Assembly (NCBI GenBank): GCA_014859105.1
Contig: JACUUX010000001.1
Span: forward strand, 107,315-171,314
Direction of reading: 5' to 3'
Length of the DNA: 64,000 nucleotides
From: Nitrospirota bacterium
GTDB lineage: Bacteria; Nitrospirota; Thermodesulfovibrionia; Thermodesulfovibrionales; SM23-35
How positions within the stretch are numbered: position 1 is the first letter of the stretch; each line of letters begins with the position of its first letter. Below, in pieces: positions 63,840 to 64,000 of the stretch. The position numbers and the translations under genes are program-made. The notes under the pieces are model-generated. The model worked only from the letters and a program-made list of their open reading frames with translations. It had not been told where the DNA came from and ran no database searches.

Positions 63840-64000
63840 AAGAAGTAACCGGGAATTCATCAGAGATATGAAAGAAGCTATTGAGAGAATTCAGGAATAT
63901 ACCACAGGAATGGATTATGAACAGTTTTTACAAGATAAAAAGACACAGGATGCAGTTATGCGTAATATTGAAATCATTGGAGAGGCAGTAAAAAATCTTT
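63832..64000 (+). CDS. HEPN-domain (DUF86) toxin, C-terminus off the window
   Basis: 56 residues visible. MPKRSNREFIRDMKEAIERIQEYTTGMDYEQFLQDKKTQDAVMRNIEIIGEAVKNL is the DUF86/HEPN opening, including the conserved D-x-M-EAI and A-V-R-N-IEIIGEA. The catalytic R-x4-H lies beyond the edge. Toxin of the MNT pair. Confidence 0.9.
   Translation, partial: MPKRSNREFIRDMKEAIERIQEYTTGMDYEQFLQDKKTQDAVMRNIEIIGEAVKNL

Overview
The window looks like a piece of a Gram-negative bacterial chromosome close to the replication origin. Lnt, LpxK, lipoproteins and PilY1 imply an outer membrane. The style of the proteins and repeats suggests a Nitrospirota or Desulfobacterota-like lineage; that is my inference from recall, not a database match.

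Positions 1-11759 are a chromosomal integron. The integrase gene (10482-11759, +) carries the IntI-specific insertion and diverges from a cassette array on the minus strand that runs off the left edge. Six attC-like sites are readable, and in several cassettes the first bases match that cassette's own attC R'' core, so boundaries can be assigned. Cassettes carry a C5-methyltransferase/endonuclease/Vsr module, a RelE-type toxin-antitoxin pair, an exonuclease-BRCT protein, a second DEDDh exonuclease, an EACC1-like protein, a DUF4160/DUF2442 pair and orphan genes. An IS1182-family element sits at a cassette junction.

Positions 11771-24147 are mostly housekeeping: folP, a GT4 glycogen-synthase-like gene, a CAP-domain lipoprotein, a minus-strand run argG-dprA-topA-MobB-like, and a Fur-boxed fur-feoA-feoB iron operon.

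Positions 24196-43180 hold two tandem copies of a type IV pilus minor-pilin/PilY1 operon, each read on the minus strand as small exported protein, PilY1, FimT/GspH, PilV, PilW, PilX. Copy B also ends in an Ig-like lipoprotein, and a decayed fragment of a second lipoprotein copy lies between the operons. Copy A has been invaded by repeats and by two four-helix-bundle (S23/bAvd-type) genes. Several repeats lie in frame just upstream of prepilin cleavage sites. Small toxin-antitoxin-like genes and a truncated DUF559 gene separate the copies.

Positions 43577-58645 hold an AbiEii-type toxin pair, a nuclease-fold orphan, YjbQ, lpxK, lnt, prfB with its programmed +1 frameshift, a likely oriC, dnaA, dnaN, gyrB, a lipoprotein, an FmdB-type zinc ribbon, a GlcF-like Fe-S protein and larE.

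Positions 58742-64000 are accessory: a truncated ORF6N gene, a Fic protein, a type III-like DNA methyltransferase and an MNT/HEPN toxin-antitoxin pair cut by the right edge.

Three dispersed repeat families run through the window: C/G-rich palindromes translated in frame inside topA, lpxK and mod; 130-145 bp MITE-like elements with terminal inverted repeats; and an element whose right end supplies the start codon of dnaA and of mod. No tRNA, rRNA or CRISPR array was seen.
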